Positions 1 through 8,776 of a stretch of 64,000 bases of DNA are shown piece by piece. Numbering within the stretch: the first letter of the stretch is position 1; each line of letters opens with the position of its first letter. This DNA is from an uncultured Bacteroidales bacterium. GTDB taxonomy: Bacteria; Bacteroidota; Bacteroidia; Bacteroidales; Bacteroidaceae. The DNA is taken from positions 51,306-115,305 of the forward strand of contig CADCBO010000006.1 of the NCBI GenBank assembly GCA_902799685.1. The letters are read 5' to 3'. The notes beneath the pieces were generated by a model that was not told the DNA's origin, searched no databases, and saw only the letters and a program-made list of their open reading frames with translations. A program made the translations under genes and the position numbers.

Positions 1-124
1 TCATGTGCATTCCGAACCTGGCCATAGCCTGGCTCCAGGCCTTGGAATGGTTGGGCATGGAATCATACAAAACGCCATCCATGTCAAACAGGATGGCGCT
101 TTTATTCTTAAGTGAGAATGACAT
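1..124 (-). CDS. HAD-superfamily hydrolase, N-terminal fragment
   Basis: Only the first 41 codons lie inside the window; the gene continues past the left edge. The start is the ATG read from position 124 on the minus strand. The fragment begins MSFSLKNKSAILFDMDGVLY and carries the HAD motif I, DMDGVLYDS. The first Asp of that motif is the expected phosphoryl nucleophile and the second the general acid/base. The following NHSKAW segment resembles the cap entry of beta-phosphoglucomutase or phosphatase-like HADs. It starts 5 bases after the stop of pgi, so it is very likely the last gene of the lysS-gpsA-pgi transcript. That context suggests a sugar-phosphate substrate, but this is inference. 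The substrate class cannot be read from a fragment this short. Confidence 0.85.
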   Translation of the reverse strand, partial: MSFSLKNKSAILFDMDGVLYDSMPNHSKAWSQAMARFGMHM

Positions 125-129
125 GATTC

Positions 130-1473
130 TTATTTTCCTATACGGGCAAGAATGGCTTTTGACTCCTCCTCATAACCCGGCTTGTTAAGCAGGGCGAACA
201 TGTTCTTCTTGTAGGCCTCAACGCCGGGCTGGTTGAACGGGTTTACGCCAAGCACATAGCCGCTTATGCCGCAACCCTTCTCAAACATATATATGAGCTG
301 ACCTATCCAATACTCGTTAAGCTCAGGTATGGTAATACGGATATTTGGTACGCCACCGTCCACATGAGCCAACTGGGTGCCCAGCTCCGCCATCTTGTTA
401 ACCTCATCCACATGCTTCCCGGCCAGGAAGTTCAGGCCGTCCAGATTCTCGTCATCTGCCGGCACAAGAACGGAGTGCTGAACCTTTTCTACCGATATGA
501 CGGTCTCGAATATGGTGCGCTCACCCTCCTGTATCCACTGACCCATGGAGTGAAGGTCGGTAGAGAAATCAACCGAAGCAGGGAAGATACCCTTGTTCTC
601 CTTGCCCTCGGACTCACCGTAAAGCTGTTTCCACCACTCGCTCAGATAATGGAGCTTGGGTTGGAAGTTGACCAGAATCTCAATCTTCTTGCCGCTGCGG
701 TACAGGGCGTTACGGGCTGCAGCATAAATTGCAGCGGGGTTGTCAGAGTATGCCACACGGCTGGTAGTACGGGCCTCCATATCGGCAGCGCCTTTGACAA
801 GCAGTCTGATGTCAAACCCGGCAACAGCGATAGGCAGAAGACCTACGGGAGTGAGCACCGAGAAACGTCCACCCACATTGTCGGGGATAACAAAGCTACG
901 GTAGCCCTCCTTATCGGCACAAACACGGGCTGCGCCACGCTTGGCATCGGTGATTGCTACTATGACCTTGCGTGCTTCGGCCTTGCCACGCTGATCCTCG
1001 CACTGCTTCTTGAGCAGACGGAAAGCCAGGGCTGTCTCAGTAGTAGTACCTGACTTTGATATGTTGATTACGCCAAACTTCTTATCCTTGAGATATTCTG
1101 TAAGTTCATACAGATAATCCTCACTGATATTATGACCGGCAAAGAGTATCTGCGGATTCTTCTTGTCCTGGATAAGCTGGGCGAAACTGTTGCTCAGAGC
1201 CTCTATCACTGCACGCGATCCAAGGTAGCTTCCGCCTATTCCGGCCACGATCACCACCTCACAGTTCTCACGCAGGACCTTGGCGGTATCCTCTATGGCA
1301 TCAAGCAAACCGCCGTCCATTCCGGAGGCAAGGTTCATCCAGCCTATAAAGTCATTGCCTGCACCATTGCCGTTCTCCAGCAGAAGGATGGAATCCCTGA
1401 TCTCCTGCTCAAGCGCCTTGATCCCGTCACAGAGAACAAAACCCTGAATCTTTGAAATATCAACTTTAATCAT
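130..1473 (-). CDS. pgi: glucose-6-phosphate isomerase
   Basis: Cytosolic enzyme interconverting glucose 6-phosphate and fructose 6-phosphate in glycolysis and gluconeogenesis. The 447-residue length is typical of the short bacterial form. Visible motifs are the SIS-type phosphate-binding segment [12 protein letters not shown] (residues 137-148), PGI signature 1 [14 protein letters not shown] (198-211), the [10 protein letters not shown] segment (286-295) with the expected catalytic Glu, and signature 2 around [15 protein letters not shown] (409-423) with the catalytic Lys. The ATG start has no competing upstream in-frame start and lies 6 bases after the gpsA stop, so the two are co-transcribed. 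Nothing looks truncated. The identification is secure; regulation probably follows the lysS promoter at the head of the operon. Confidence 0.97.
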   Translation of the reverse strand: MIKVDISKIQGFVLCDGIKALEQEIRDSILLLENGNGAGNDFIGWMNLASGMDGGLLDAIEDTAKVLRENCEVVIVAGIGGSYLGSRAVIEALSNSFAQLIQDKKNPQILFAGHNISEDYLYELTEYLKDKKFGVINISKSGTTTETALAFRLLKKQCEDQRGKAEARKVIVAITDAKRGAARVCADKEGYRSFVIPDNVGGRFSVLTPVGLLPIAVAGFDIRLLVKGAADMEARTTSRVAYSDNPAAIYAAARNALYRSGKKIEILVNFQPKLHYLSEWWKQLYGESEGKENKGIFPASVDFSTDLHSMGQWIQEGERTIFETVISVEKVQHSVLVPADDENLDGLNFLAGKHVDEVNKMAELGTQLAHVDGGVPNIRITIPELNEYWIGQLIYMFEKGCGISGYVLGVNPFNQPGVEAYKKNMFALLNKPGYEEESKAILARIGK

Positions 1474-1479
1474 AGTCCT

Positions 1480-2481
1480 TTATTTAAATGAGTCGGTAAG
1501 GAGCTTTATCTCTATTACCGGCGAAATATGTTCGTACAGGATATTGTATATTGCATCAAGGATAGGCATGTTTACGCGATAATGCTCGTTGATTTCCTTC
1601 ATGCACTTGGTGCCGTAGTAGCCCTCAGCTATCATCTCCATTTCAAGCTGGGCAGCCTTGACCGAATAGCCTTTGCCAATCATGGTTCCGAATACGCGGT
1701 TACGGCTGAAATTGGAGTAGCCTGTCACCAGCAGGTCACCCAGATATACCGAATCATTCACGGCACGGTTAGGCATGGGACGAGCCGTAGCCAGGAAACT
1801 GTTCATCTCCTGAATAGCATTGGACATGAGTACCGCCTGGAAATTGTCACCGTATTTCAGACCGCTGCATATACCGGCTGCGATAGCATAGACATTCTTA
1901 AGCACGGAACTGAACTCTATTCCTGCCACATCCTCGGAAACTGATGTCTTTACATATGAGTTTGTAAGCTTACGGGCTATGGCCTGAGCATTTTCCTGCT
2001 CCTTGCATCCTACAGTCAGGTATGAAAGACGCTCCAAAGCCACCTCCTCAGCATGACAAGGGCCAGCCACCACCGAAATGTTCTCTTCCGGTACGCCATA
2101 GTAACGATGGAAATAGTCTGACATAAGCAGGTTGTCATCAGGCACGATACCTTTTATGGCCGATACCACGAACTTGTCACGCAACTTGACCTTGAGTTTC
2201 TTCATGTGAGACTTGAAATAAGGTGACGGAGTGACGAACACAAGCACCTCGGAGTCCTCAACAATCTGGTTTATATCAGATGAAAAGTTTATGCGGTTCA
2301 CATCAAACTGCACGCTGGTAAGGTAGGCTGGATTGTGCCCCAAACGTTTGAAATCGGCAATACGGTCATCACGGCGGATATACCAGTTTATAGAATCCTC
2401 AGTTGACAGCAGTATCTTGGCAATTGCCGTAGCCCAGCTGCCGCCACCCATAATTGCCAGTTTTCCCTGTGGAATTGCCAT
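1480..2481 (-). CDS. gpsA: NAD(P)H-dependent glycerol-3-phosphate dehydrogenase
   Basis: Reduces dihydroxyacetone phosphate to sn-glycerol 3-phosphate, the backbone for phospholipid synthesis; cytosolic. The 333-residue protein opens with a Rossmann nucleotide-binding loop, GGGSWATAIAKIL (12-24). It has the conserved SAIKGIVPDDN (107-117) with Lys110, the GPCHAEEVA segment (140-148), LKNVYAIAAGI (194-204) with Lys195, and the SNFSRNRVFG segment (256-265) with its substrate-binding Arg. The ATG start lies 13 bases after the lysS stop, and pgi follows after 6 bases. This places gpsA in a tight leftward operon with lysS and pgi. The central position next to glycolytic pgi fits supply of glycerol phosphate from triose phosphate. 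No anomalies are visible. Confidence 0.96.
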   Translation of the reverse strand: MAIPQGKLAIMGGGSWATAIAKILLSTEDSINWYIRRDDRIADFKRLGHNPAYLTSVQFDVNRINFSSDINQIVEDSEVLVFVTPSPYFKSHMKKLKVKLRDKFVVSAIKGIVPDDNLLMSDYFHRYYGVPEENISVVAGPCHAEEVALERLSYLTVGCKEQENAQAIARKLTNSYVKTSVSEDVAGIEFSSVLKNVYAIAAGICSGLKYGDNFQAVLMSNAIQEMNSFLATARPMPNRAVNDSVYLGDLLVTGYSNFSRNRVFGTMIGKGYSVKAAQLEMEMIAEGYYGTKCMKEINEHYRVNMPILDAIYNILYEHISPVIEIKLLTDSFK

Positions 2482-2494
2482 AATATATCTGTTT

Positions 2495-4003
2495 TTAATC
2501 CTTGCTTTCAGGTTTCATCTGCGGGAAGAACAGCACCTCCTGAATGGCCTGCTGTCCGGTCATAAGCATAACCAGACGGTCTATTCCGATGCCTATGCCG
2601 CTTGTGGGAGGCATACCGTACTCCAGGGCACGTACAAAATCCTGGTCTATGAACATAGCCTCGTCATCACCCTTCTGGCTAAGACGCAGCTGATCCTGGA
2701 AACGCTCGTACTGGTCAATGGGATCGTTAAGCTCACTGTAGGCATTTGCCAGTTCCTTGCCGTTCACCATCAACTCAAAGCGCTCGGTCAGGCCGGGCTT
2801 GCTGCGATGCATCTTGGTAAGGGGAGACATCTCAACGGGATAGTCAGTAATGAATGTGGGCTGGATGAATGTACCCTCGCAGGTCTCACCGAATATCTCG
2901 TCTATGAGCTTGCCTTTACCCATTGAAGGAGTAACCTCCACGCCGCACTTCTTTGCAACCTCACGCATCTCATCCTCACTCATGCCGTTCAGGTCATAGC
3001 CTGTCTTCTCCTTAATGGCATCCAGGATAGGCAAACGGCGGTAAGGTGCCTTGAAATCAACCTCGTTGTCACCAATCTTCACCTTGGTAGTGCCATTAGT
3101 CTCTAAGGCTATCTTCTCAAGCAGACGCTCAGTGAAATCCATCATCCAGTTGTAGTCCTTATAGGCCACATAGAGTTCCATGCAGGTGAACTCAGGATTA
3201 TGATTACGGTCCATACCCTCGTTACGGAAGTTCTTGCCTATCTCATACACGCCTTCAAAGCCACCCACTATAAGACGCTTCAGATAAAGCTCAGTTGCTA
3301 TTCGGCAGTACAGGTCAATATCCAGCGTGTTATGATGTGTTATGAACGGGCGGGCGCTAGCACCACCTGGTATAGGCTGAAGTATCGGGGTTTCAACCTC
3401 AGTGTATCCGGCCTCATCAAGCACTGAACGCAGGGTGCTTATTACCTTGGTGCGCTTAAGGAATGTTTCCTTAACGCCTTCATTCACCACCAGGTCAACG
3501 TAACGCTGACGGTAACGCAAATCCGGGTCATCGAACTTGTCATAAGCCACGCCGTCCTTGTATTTTACAATAGGAAGCGGACGCAGTGACTTGGAGAGCA
3601 CTGTGAGTTTCTTGGCGTGAATTGTAATCTCACCCATCTGGGTGCGGAATACGAATCCTTCAATGCCGATGAAATCACCAATGTCAAGAAGTTTCTTGAA
3701 GACCTTATTGTACATCTCCTTATCCTCCTCATCAGGGCAGATGTCATCACGGGTTACATAAACCTGAATACGACCGGTTGAATCCATCAGCTCAATAAAC
3801 GATGCCTTACCCATGATACGGCGGCTCATCATACGGCCGGCCACGCATACCTGACGCGGCTCTGCGTCATCCTTGAAGTTCTCTTTTATCTCGGCGGCAA
3901 AAGCGTTCGTAGGATACATGGCTGCGGGATACGGGTCAATTCCCATGGCACGCAACTCCTTCAAACTCTCTCTCCTGAATTGTTCCTGATCACTTAATTC
4001 CAT
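2495..4003 (-). CDS. lysS: lysyl-tRNA synthetase, class II
   Basis: Charges tRNA-Lys with lysine. The 502-residue protein has an N-terminal OB-fold anticodon-binding domain (about 52-145, ending near the KYKDGVAYDKFDDPDLRYRQ linker) and a class II catalytic core. Motif 1 is around residues 195-215 (EAGYTEVETPILQPIPGGA). Motif 2 is FRNEGMDRNHNPEFTCMELY (259-278) with the ATP-binding Arg. Motif 3 is GIGIGIDRLVMLMT (469-482). The length matches the standard bacterial enzyme. It is the first gene of the lysS-gpsA-pgi-HAD operon. A TACCTTTG -7 element lies about 22 bases upstream of its ATG, and no T-box or other leader RNA fits in so short a leader. The start is the first ATG after the promoter. 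Confidence 0.97.
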   Translation of the reverse strand: MELSDQEQFRRESLKELRAMGIDPYPAAMYPTNAFAAEIKENFKDDAEPRQVCVAGRMMSRRIMGKASFIELMDSTGRIQVYVTRDDICPDEEDKEMYNKVFKKLLDIGDFIGIEGFVFRTQMGEITIHAKKLTVLSKSLRPLPIVKYKDGVAYDKFDDPDLRYRQRYVDLVVNEGVKETFLKRTKVISTLRSVLDEAGYTEVETPILQPIPGGASARPFITHHNTLDIDLYCRIATELYLKRLIVGGFEGVYEIGKNFRNEGMDRNHNPEFTCMELYVAYKDYNWMMDFTERLLEKIALETNGTTKVKIGDNEVDFKAPYRRLPILDAIKEKTGYDLNGMSEDEMREVAKKCGVEVTPSMGKGKLIDEIFGETCEGTFIQPTFITDYPVEMSPLTKMHRSKPGLTERFELMVNGKELANAYSELNDPIDQYERFQDQLRLSQKGDDEAMFIDQDFVRALEYGMPPTSGIGIGIDRLVMLMTGQQAIQEVLFFPQMKPESKD

Positions 4004-4025
4004 TGCTATATTAAATTACAACCTG

Positions 4026-4033
4026 CAAAGGTA
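4026..4033 (-). promoter_or_regulatory. putative -7 promoter element for lysS operon
   Basis: Read on the minus strand this is TACCTTTG, an exact match to the TAnnTTTG -7 consensus known for the Bacteroides primary sigma factor. It lies 22 bases upstream of the lysS ATG. No TTG -33 element is visible at the usual 19-21 base spacing. Confidence 0.6.
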
Positions 4034-4063
4034 CAAAAAAATATCCTGCTATTTTGATAGTTC

Positions 4064-4276
4064 GCAGTTCTTTAGTGGAATTTTTGAGGTATTGACGTCA
4101 AAACTACGCGCCTTGCGGCGCTATCCCTCCCATCCCCAAGAAGACGCTCTGAAAGGCGTGAGTAAACTCCCACCTCCCAGAGCATCTTCTTGAGCACGGG
4201 CCCCTCCCGTTCACAAGCCCACGGGCGGCCATGGTTTTGCCTGCCAATACCCCGAAAATTCTCACTAAAGAACTGC
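4064..4276. repeat. nested palindromic intergenic element
   Basis: This occupies most of the 373-base gap between lysS and the upstream lipoprotein gene. The outer arms are 4064-4084 and 4255-4276: GCAGTTCTTTAGTG pairs perfectly over 14 bases, then a 1-base bulge, then 7 more pairs. A middle inverted repeat (4137-4151 with 4178-4192) pairs 14 of 15 bases, and further short GC-rich hairpins lie inside. An 81-codon open frame across it (4104-4349) has no recognisable domain and looks spurious. It could be a MITE-like or REP-like repeat, or encode a structured RNA. Copies elsewhere in the genome cannot be checked here. Confidence 0.6.
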
Positions 4277-4320
4277 TAGTGCAAAATTCCAGGTTTGGCA
4301 AAATTTGAAGGGTGTGATTC

Positions 4321-4356
4321 AAAAAAAGAACCCTCACCATGTGTGGCAAGGGTTCC
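4321..4356 (-). terminator. intrinsic terminator of barrel-GH97-lipoprotein operon
   Basis: On the minus strand GAACCCT and AGGGTTC close a stem extended by further pairs (two G-U) around a short CACA loop, followed directly by seven T residues. It begins 21 bases after the lipoprotein stop codon, as expected for a rho-independent terminator of the leftward operon. Confidence 0.85.
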
Positions 4357-4376
4357 TGAATCAGTTGATGCAGTTC

Positions 4377-4934
4377 TTAGTTGCCACCGAAGAGGCTGAA
4401 GATAGAAGCCAGTGAAGAGAGAGTGTTTGATACACCCGCAGTAGTTTCTGAAATAGCCTGAACGGTATTGGCAACATTATTGCTTGCAGTAGTGGCAGTC
4501 TGCTGAGCCTGCTGACCTTGCGTGGACTGGGCTGCAGCAGCCAAACCTGCAGCTGCAATGGCCGAAAGGTCAGTTCCGCTGACAAGAGACTGCAGAGTAC
4601 CCGTGACAGGCTTTGAAGTCTGCTGGGTAACAAGATTGTTGGAGCCAAGTATAAGACCTGCAGCGAAATCAGTATAGAACTTGCTCTTGTCATCAACGCC
4701 ACCCAAACCCTGAATGCCATTGACCAGCTGAGCCATACTGATGATATTGTTAAGGTTGGTCAGATCAACCTTTCCATCTGTCTTGTACTGTGAATAGAGG
4801 CTCTTGAGGGCTGCACCCGATGCCTGACCGTTTGCAGAACCGCTTGCGTTACCGCCACCAAGGATACCGCAAGATGCTGTCAGCACAAATAGTGCAAGAA
4901 CAGCGATAATACCTGAAATCTTTCTCATAATCAT
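4377..4934 (-). CDS. small lipoprotein of unknown function
   Basis: The 185-residue protein is predicted to be exported and lipidated. Its hydrophobic N-terminus (about 5-20) ends in LTASC, with Cys22 as the lipidation site. A Gly/Ser/Ala/Asn-rich linker follows (about 24-41), and the remainder is Ala/Gln/Thr-rich and probably helical, including a Q/A-rich stretch near 135-150. I recognise no enzymatic motif. It follows the GH97 gene by 22 bases and precedes a strong terminator, so it is the last gene of the beta-barrel-GH97-lipoprotein operon. Its role may be in the envelope alongside the glycosidase, but that is inference from position. Two Met codons (1 and 3) are possible starts; both preserve the signal peptide. 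Confidence 0.8.
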   Translation of the reverse strand: MIMRKISGIIAVLALFVLTASCGILGGGNASGSANGQASGAALKSLYSQYKTDGKVDLTNLNNIISMAQLVNGIQGLGGVDDKSKFYTDFAAGLILGSNNLVTQQTSKPVTGTLQSLVSGTDLSAIAAAGLAAAAQSTQGQQAQQTATTASNNVANTVQAISETTAGVSNTLSSLASIFSLFGGN

Positions 4935-4956
4935 ATAGTTTAATAGTCCATTATAA

Positions 4957-6969
4957 TTATCTCATCATCATTGTAGCGCCACTGGGCTGTATCACAAACT
5001 CATATGGTTTCTTGGTCTTGAGTTTGAGACTGCTCAGTGTAGGCTCCATCGTCTTATTGTCATCAGTATAGAACTGAACCTCACCGTCACCTAGGAATGA
5101 AAGGTCTATCTTAGACTTGATAACCTCGCCCGTGGCATTCAGACCGGCCACGAACCATCGGCCATCGGTAGATTTGCGTGCCAGTATCACATACTTGCCG
5201 GGATAGCCGTCCAGGAAACGGGTCTCCGTCCAAGTGGTGGGAGCGTCACGCAGCCAGTCCATACAGATTTCTGGAGCATCCTCCAGGTTGTTGGGACAAA
5301 TAGCAATATTCTGGATAGGATTCTGGAAAATAACCTCGGTCGCTATCTGGAATATTGGTGTGGTCTTGAGCTGTGATCCGCGTCCGCTGTTCTGCTTATT
5401 AAGTATGCGGTTCATGAAACAGCCTCCGAACTCCATGCAGCCCACAGTATTGCGAATAAATGGATGCAGAGTTGCCTTGAATGCCTCTTCGTCGCATGAC
5501 CCCTGACCGAAGTACATATTCTCGGATGCAAGAACAGCCTCAGATCCTACATAGTTGGGATACATTCTTTCCCATCCGCGAGGCAAAGTGCAACCGTGGA
5601 AAATGCACATGATTCCGTGATCGTTGGCATCACTCAGTACCTCCTCATAAAGACGGATGGTCTCCTGCTTGTCACCGCCCCAGAAATCAACCTTGATTCC
5701 CTTGCAGCCCACCTTCTCAAGCCATGCCATCTCCTGCTTGCGGATTATGGAGTTGTCCATCTTGCAGATGGGGCTCTGTACTATATCATTCCAGTAACCG
5801 CTTGAGCTGTACCATAGGAACACATCAACATTCTTTGAGTTGGCGTACTTGATGAGCTGTTCCATACGCTCATAACCTATGTTTTCGTCCCAACCGGCAT
5901 CAATCAGGATGTACTCCCAACCCATGGCCGATGCCAAGTCTATGAACTTTACCTGATCATCCCAGTTGCATGACGCATCCTGCCATACAATCCAGCTCCA
6001 TGTACTGCGACCGTACTTGTAGTCGTGATGTGCCTCATAAAGCGGCTCCACATAATCCCACATTACAGTTGTCTCAACAATGGGCTTCAAATCAGCACCC
6101 ACAGTGATTGTACGCCATGGAGTTGAACCCGGAAGACGGAATGCAGGGCATACGGTACCGATACCGTTGTTCTCATCGGGCATGGGGAACTCTATCTTGT
6201 AGGTGTTGTCCTTGCAGTCACCAAGACGTGAACCGCAATAGCTGCTGCTTACACCTGTTTCGCAAAGCAGAACCCAACCGTTATCGCCTACATGGAACAG
6301 GCCTGGGAACGTATAACCGTGACCGTACTGTGAACGTACGTTCATCTGGCCGTCATTGGAATAACCCTCCTCATAGCTGGGCTTGCTGCGCTGCCAGCCT
6401 ATCATGGCGTCACTCTGAGGAGTAAGGAACGTGGTGGTACCATCGGGGAAACGGAAACCTGTGTTCTCAAACAACACACGGGTGCTGGCACGCTGACGTG
6501 GTTTGGGTATGTTATAGCGGATGGCTATGTCATTATTGCTTACGCGGAACTCAAATTCAATATCCTGATTAGCAGCATTTCTGAGTCCAATGACAGCGGC
6601 ATTATAAGCATGGCTCACATGGGCAGTCTTTATACGGTCCATGGTGTAATCCACCTGGCCACTCTCTGTGCTGCATTTTACAAGACTCAGATTCTTTGTA
6701 AAATCTCCGTTACCGGCTTCCCGTCCCTGAGGCAGTCCTTCCAATGTGGGTTTGGAACCCATATCAAGCATTATACCAATGGGTGAGTCCTCAAGCATCT
6801 GCTTGCCGTCATATTTTACGGAATAGGTAGGATTCTCCGTACCTGTAAGGTTAAACGAAACGACTAACCGGCCGTCAGGACTCATAAGGTCAGATATGCC
6901 GGAACCATCCTGAGCCTGCATGGTAAGCCCCAGAAACAGCATGGCAGCAATAAGCAAAGTTTTCTTCAT
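4957..6969 (-). CDS. glycoside hydrolase family 97 alpha-glycosidase
   Basis: Secreted exo-acting alpha-glycosidase (SusB-type family). The 670-residue length is normal for GH97. A signal peptide (about 1-20, ending MQAQ) is followed by the N-terminal beta-sandwich (starting around SPDGRLVVSFNL) and a TIM barrel from about residue 310. Barrel segments include YILIDAGWDEN (353-363), FLWYSSSGYWND (384-395) and GIKVDFWGGDKQ (424-435). The C-terminal domain begins near 590. Asp428 in the KVDFW segment occupies the place where retaining GH97 alpha-galactosidases carry their nucleophile, and GSEAVL/ASENM (475-485) supplies candidate acidic partners. The enzyme may therefore be a retaining alpha-galactosidase-like member rather than an inverting SusB-like glucosidase. 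This is inference from motif recall. It sits between a barrel-protein gene and a lipoprotein gene. Confidence 0.92.
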   Translation of the reverse strand: MKKTLLIAAMLFLGLTMQAQDGSGISDLMSPDGRLVVSFNLTGTENPTYSVKYDGKQMLEDSPIGIMLDMGSKPTLEGLPQGREAGNGDFTKNLSLVKCSTESGQVDYTMDRIKTAHVSHAYNAAVIGLRNAANQDIEFEFRVSNNDIAIRYNIPKPRQRASTRVLFENTGFRFPDGTTTFLTPQSDAMIGWQRSKPSYEEGYSNDGQMNVRSQYGHGYTFPGLFHVGDNGWVLLCETGVSSSYCGSRLGDCKDNTYKIEFPMPDENNGIGTVCPAFRLPGSTPWRTITVGADLKPIVETTVMWDYVEPLYEAHHDYKYGRSTWSWIVWQDASCNWDDQVKFIDLASAMGWEYILIDAGWDENIGYERMEQLIKYANSKNVDVFLWYSSSGYWNDIVQSPICKMDNSIIRKQEMAWLEKVGCKGIKVDFWGGDKQETIRLYEEVLSDANDHGIMCIFHGCTLPRGWERMYPNYVGSEAVLASENMYFGQGSCDEEAFKATLHPFIRNTVGCMEFGGCFMNRILNKQNSGRGSQLKTTPIFQIATEVIFQNPIQNIAICPNNLEDAPEICMDWLRDAPTTWTETRFLDGYPGKYVILARKSTDGRWFVAGLNATGEVIKSKIDLSFLGDGEVQFYTDDNKTMEPTLSSLKLKTKKPYEFVIQPSGATMMMR

Positions 6970-7010
6970 AACACTAATTTAAGTTTTCAAAAAAAAATTA
7001 CTTCCTATTA

Positions 7011-7877
7011 TCAGAACATGCGGAAAGAGAGACGCAATGACACCTGAGGATAAATGGGATACTTGTCCACGTATTCAATTATCTCCTTTGCATCGTTGCC
7101 GAACTCTGCAGCTGCATCGGATATGGATCCCACTTCCTGGTCCTGACAATAGAGTTTGGCATTGTGATATATCATTGCGCCCAACTCAAACTGCAAACCC
7201 ACAAGATTATTAGGAACACAGCGTCCGATGCCAAGACCCACATAATACTTGAAAGGATCCATCTTGAAATCAGCCTGCATATATCCGCAACCGTCAACAT
7301 CCTTCACAGCATAATTCCTGTCGCCGATCTTCAGAGCCAGTTCCCTGTTTCCGGCAGCCGGATTATACTGATGCTCCACATCATTGAGCTCCTGTAATGC
7401 AGCCCAGTCATTTGCAGTGGTCTTTCCGCTTATTCTGATGAACGAATCATCCTGTTTGGAAGAAGGAGTGTAATATACGCCACCCGATACATAGAAACGA
7501 CGTGAAACGAACGGATACCAGTTCAGCATAACCTTATAATTAGTCATACCAAGCTGCAGACCTGAATTAATTACTGAATTCTCTCCGAACTTATTGGCGA
7601 AAGTATGCAAGTGATTCGATTCAATTGTATTCTGGGCGTCACGCAAATCCTTTGTATCAAGTGTCAGATCCGTAGTGAACAGATCGCCTGACGGCACCCA
7701 GTTGTATCCGGCCTTAAGTACAAGATGCTTCTGAACCGGCATAGCCAACTCCACGCCAAAACCGTGAAGTCCCACCTCGGCTCCAATGGAAAGATGACGG
7801 AAAGCCTCCATGTTATCCTGTGCCGAAACACCCGATACTACGCCTGCAGCAAGCAGCAGAATGAAAAATCTTTTCAT
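7011..7877 (-). CDS. outer-membrane beta-barrel-like protein
   Basis: The 288-residue exported protein of unknown function begins MKRFFILLLAAGVVSGVSAQ, a clear signal peptide. The mature part is rich in alternating hydrophobic/aromatic strands (for example SIGAEVGLHGFGVELAMPV and RRFYVSGGVYY) and ends LRLSFRMF. The terminal aromatic residue is typical of outer-membrane beta-barrels. The open frame extends upstream to 8057, but that part runs antisense across the tRNA-Arg gene and has no coding character, so I start at the ATG read from 7877. A TATTTTTG -7 element lies about 33 bases upstream. It heads the operon with GH97 (41-base gap) and the lipoprotein. A surface or structural role is likely, but no family name can be assigned. 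Confidence 0.8.
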   Translation of the reverse strand: MKRFFILLLAAGVVSGVSAQDNMEAFRHLSIGAEVGLHGFGVELAMPVQKHLVLKAGYNWVPSGDLFTTDLTLDTKDLRDAQNTIESNHLHTFANKFGENSVINSGLQLGMTNYKVMLNWYPFVSRRFYVSGGVYYTPSSKQDDSFIRISGKTTANDWAALQELNDVEHQYNPAAGNRELALKIGDRNYAVKDVDGCGYMQADFKMDPFKYYVGLGIGRCVPNNLVGLQFELGAMIYHNAKLYCQDQEVGSISDAAAEFGNDAKEIIEYVDKYPIYPQVSLRLSFRMF

Positions 7878-7909
7878 AAACTTAAATTGGTTGATGGTTA
7901 ATACAAGTG

Positions 7910-7917
7910 CAAAAATA
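7910..7917 (-). promoter_or_regulatory. putative -7 element for barrel-GH97 operon
   Basis: Minus-strand TATTTTTG matches the Bacteroidetes TAnnTTTG consensus and lies 33 bases upstream of the chosen ATG (7877). It supports starting the gene there rather than inside the tRNA. No convincing -33 TTG is visible. Confidence 0.5.
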
Positions 7918-7978
7918 AGCCAAATTATTAAGCAGGAAAATAAAAAAAGAAATAAATGCTTATCTTCGCGTCCGCAAA

Positions 7979-8052
7979 GGCCCCGTAGCTCAGTTGAATA
8001 GAGCGTCAGATTCCGGTTCTGCAGGTCTTGGGTTTGAGTCCCAACGGGGTCA
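7979..8052 (+). tRNA. tRNA-Arg (anticodon CCG)
   Basis: The full cloverleaf can be drawn by eye. The acceptor stem GGCCCCG pairs with CGGGGTC (one G-U), the D-stem is GCTC/GAGC, and the anticodon stem is TCAGA/TCTGC with loop TTCCGGT. That loop places CCG at positions 34-36, which reads CGG (Arg). The T-stem is TTGGG/CCCAA with the loop TTTGAGT. The CCA end is not encoded. The gene is rightward, opposite to its neighbours. Confidence 0.95.
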
Positions 8053-8112
8053 CACAAAAAGGGTGTCCACGAAGGTCAACTTTTTTTAGTTTGGCTAATA
8101 CCAAACCGGGTT

Positions 8113-8775
8113 TTACCAATCTATGGGAGTTTGGCCGTGATCGGTGAGCCATTTGTTGGTTTGGCTGAAGTGGTGGTTGCCAAAGAAGCCGTTGTAAGCC
8201 GATAAGGGGGATGGATGTGCCGATGAAAGGACGAGATGTCGGGAGCGGTCAATGACGGCTCCTTTCTTTTTGGCGTAACTACCCCAAAGGATAAAGACCA
8301 AGCCATTACGCGAAGCATTCAGTTCCCTTATTACCGCATCAGTAAATTCCTCCCAGCCCTTTCCCTGATGGGAACCGGCCAGACCAGCACGAACCGTCAG
8401 TGTCGCATTCAGGAGCAGTACTCCCTGACGTGCCCAGCGCGTTAGGTCACCGCTTACCGGAACCGGTTTACCCAAATCGTCACTTATTTCCTTGAAGATA
8501 TTCCTCAGGGATGGAGGAAACTGGATGCCATCCTGTACCGAGAAACAAAGCCCGTGAGCCTGTCCCGGCTCATGATACGGATCCTGTCCTATAATGACTA
8601 CCTTGACTTTGTCAAAGGGACAAAGGTCAAAGGCGTTGAAAATCAGACGTCCGGGAGGATAGACAGGGCCATGGGCATACTCATTCCTGACAAAGTCCGT
8701 CAAGGTCTTGAAATAAGGCTTGTCAAACTCCGTCTGAAGATGGTCCTTCCAACTCTGGTCTATCCTTACATCCAT
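8113..8775 (-). CDS. ung: uracil-DNA glycosylase (family 1)
   Basis: Removes uracil from DNA, arising from cytosine deamination or dUTP incorporation, to start base-excision repair. The 220-residue length is typical. Visible motifs are the water-activating loop [13 protein letters not shown] (63-75) with catalytic Asp65, the uracil-recognition segment [10 protein letters not shown] (119-128) with its Asn, and the minor-groove loop [13 protein letters not shown] (187-199) with His187. The ATG start lies one base after the asnA stop, making it the last gene of a leftward lptD-asnA-ung transcript. A 60-base spacer separates its stop from the tRNA gene. No odd features are visible and the identification is secure. 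Confidence 0.97.
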   Translation of the reverse strand: MDVRIDQSWKDHLQTEFDKPYFKTLTDFVRNEYAHGPVYPPGRLIFNAFDLCPFDKVKVVIIGQDPYHEPGQAHGLCFSVQDGIQFPPSLRNIFKEISDDLGKPVPVSGDLTRWARQGVLLLNATLTVRAGLAGSHQGKGWEEFTDAVIRELNASRNGLVFILWGSYAKKKGAVIDRSRHLVLSSAHPSPLSAYNGFFGNHHFSQTNKWLTDHGQTPIDW

Positions 8776-8776
8776 A

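Noticed and set aside
364-1455. Long antisense frames opposite pgi, asnA, lptD, murF-alr and others
   Set aside because: They lack domains and start contexts and mirror strongly coding genes on the other strand.
4104-4349. 81-codon open frame upstream of lysS
   Set aside because: It lies across a nested palindrome and the terminator, has no domain and looks like non-coding repeat DNA.
7878-8057. N-terminal extension of the beta-barrel gene across the tRNA
   Set aside because: It runs antisense through a complete tRNA-Arg and before a clear signal peptide and -7 box; the start at 7877 explains everything.
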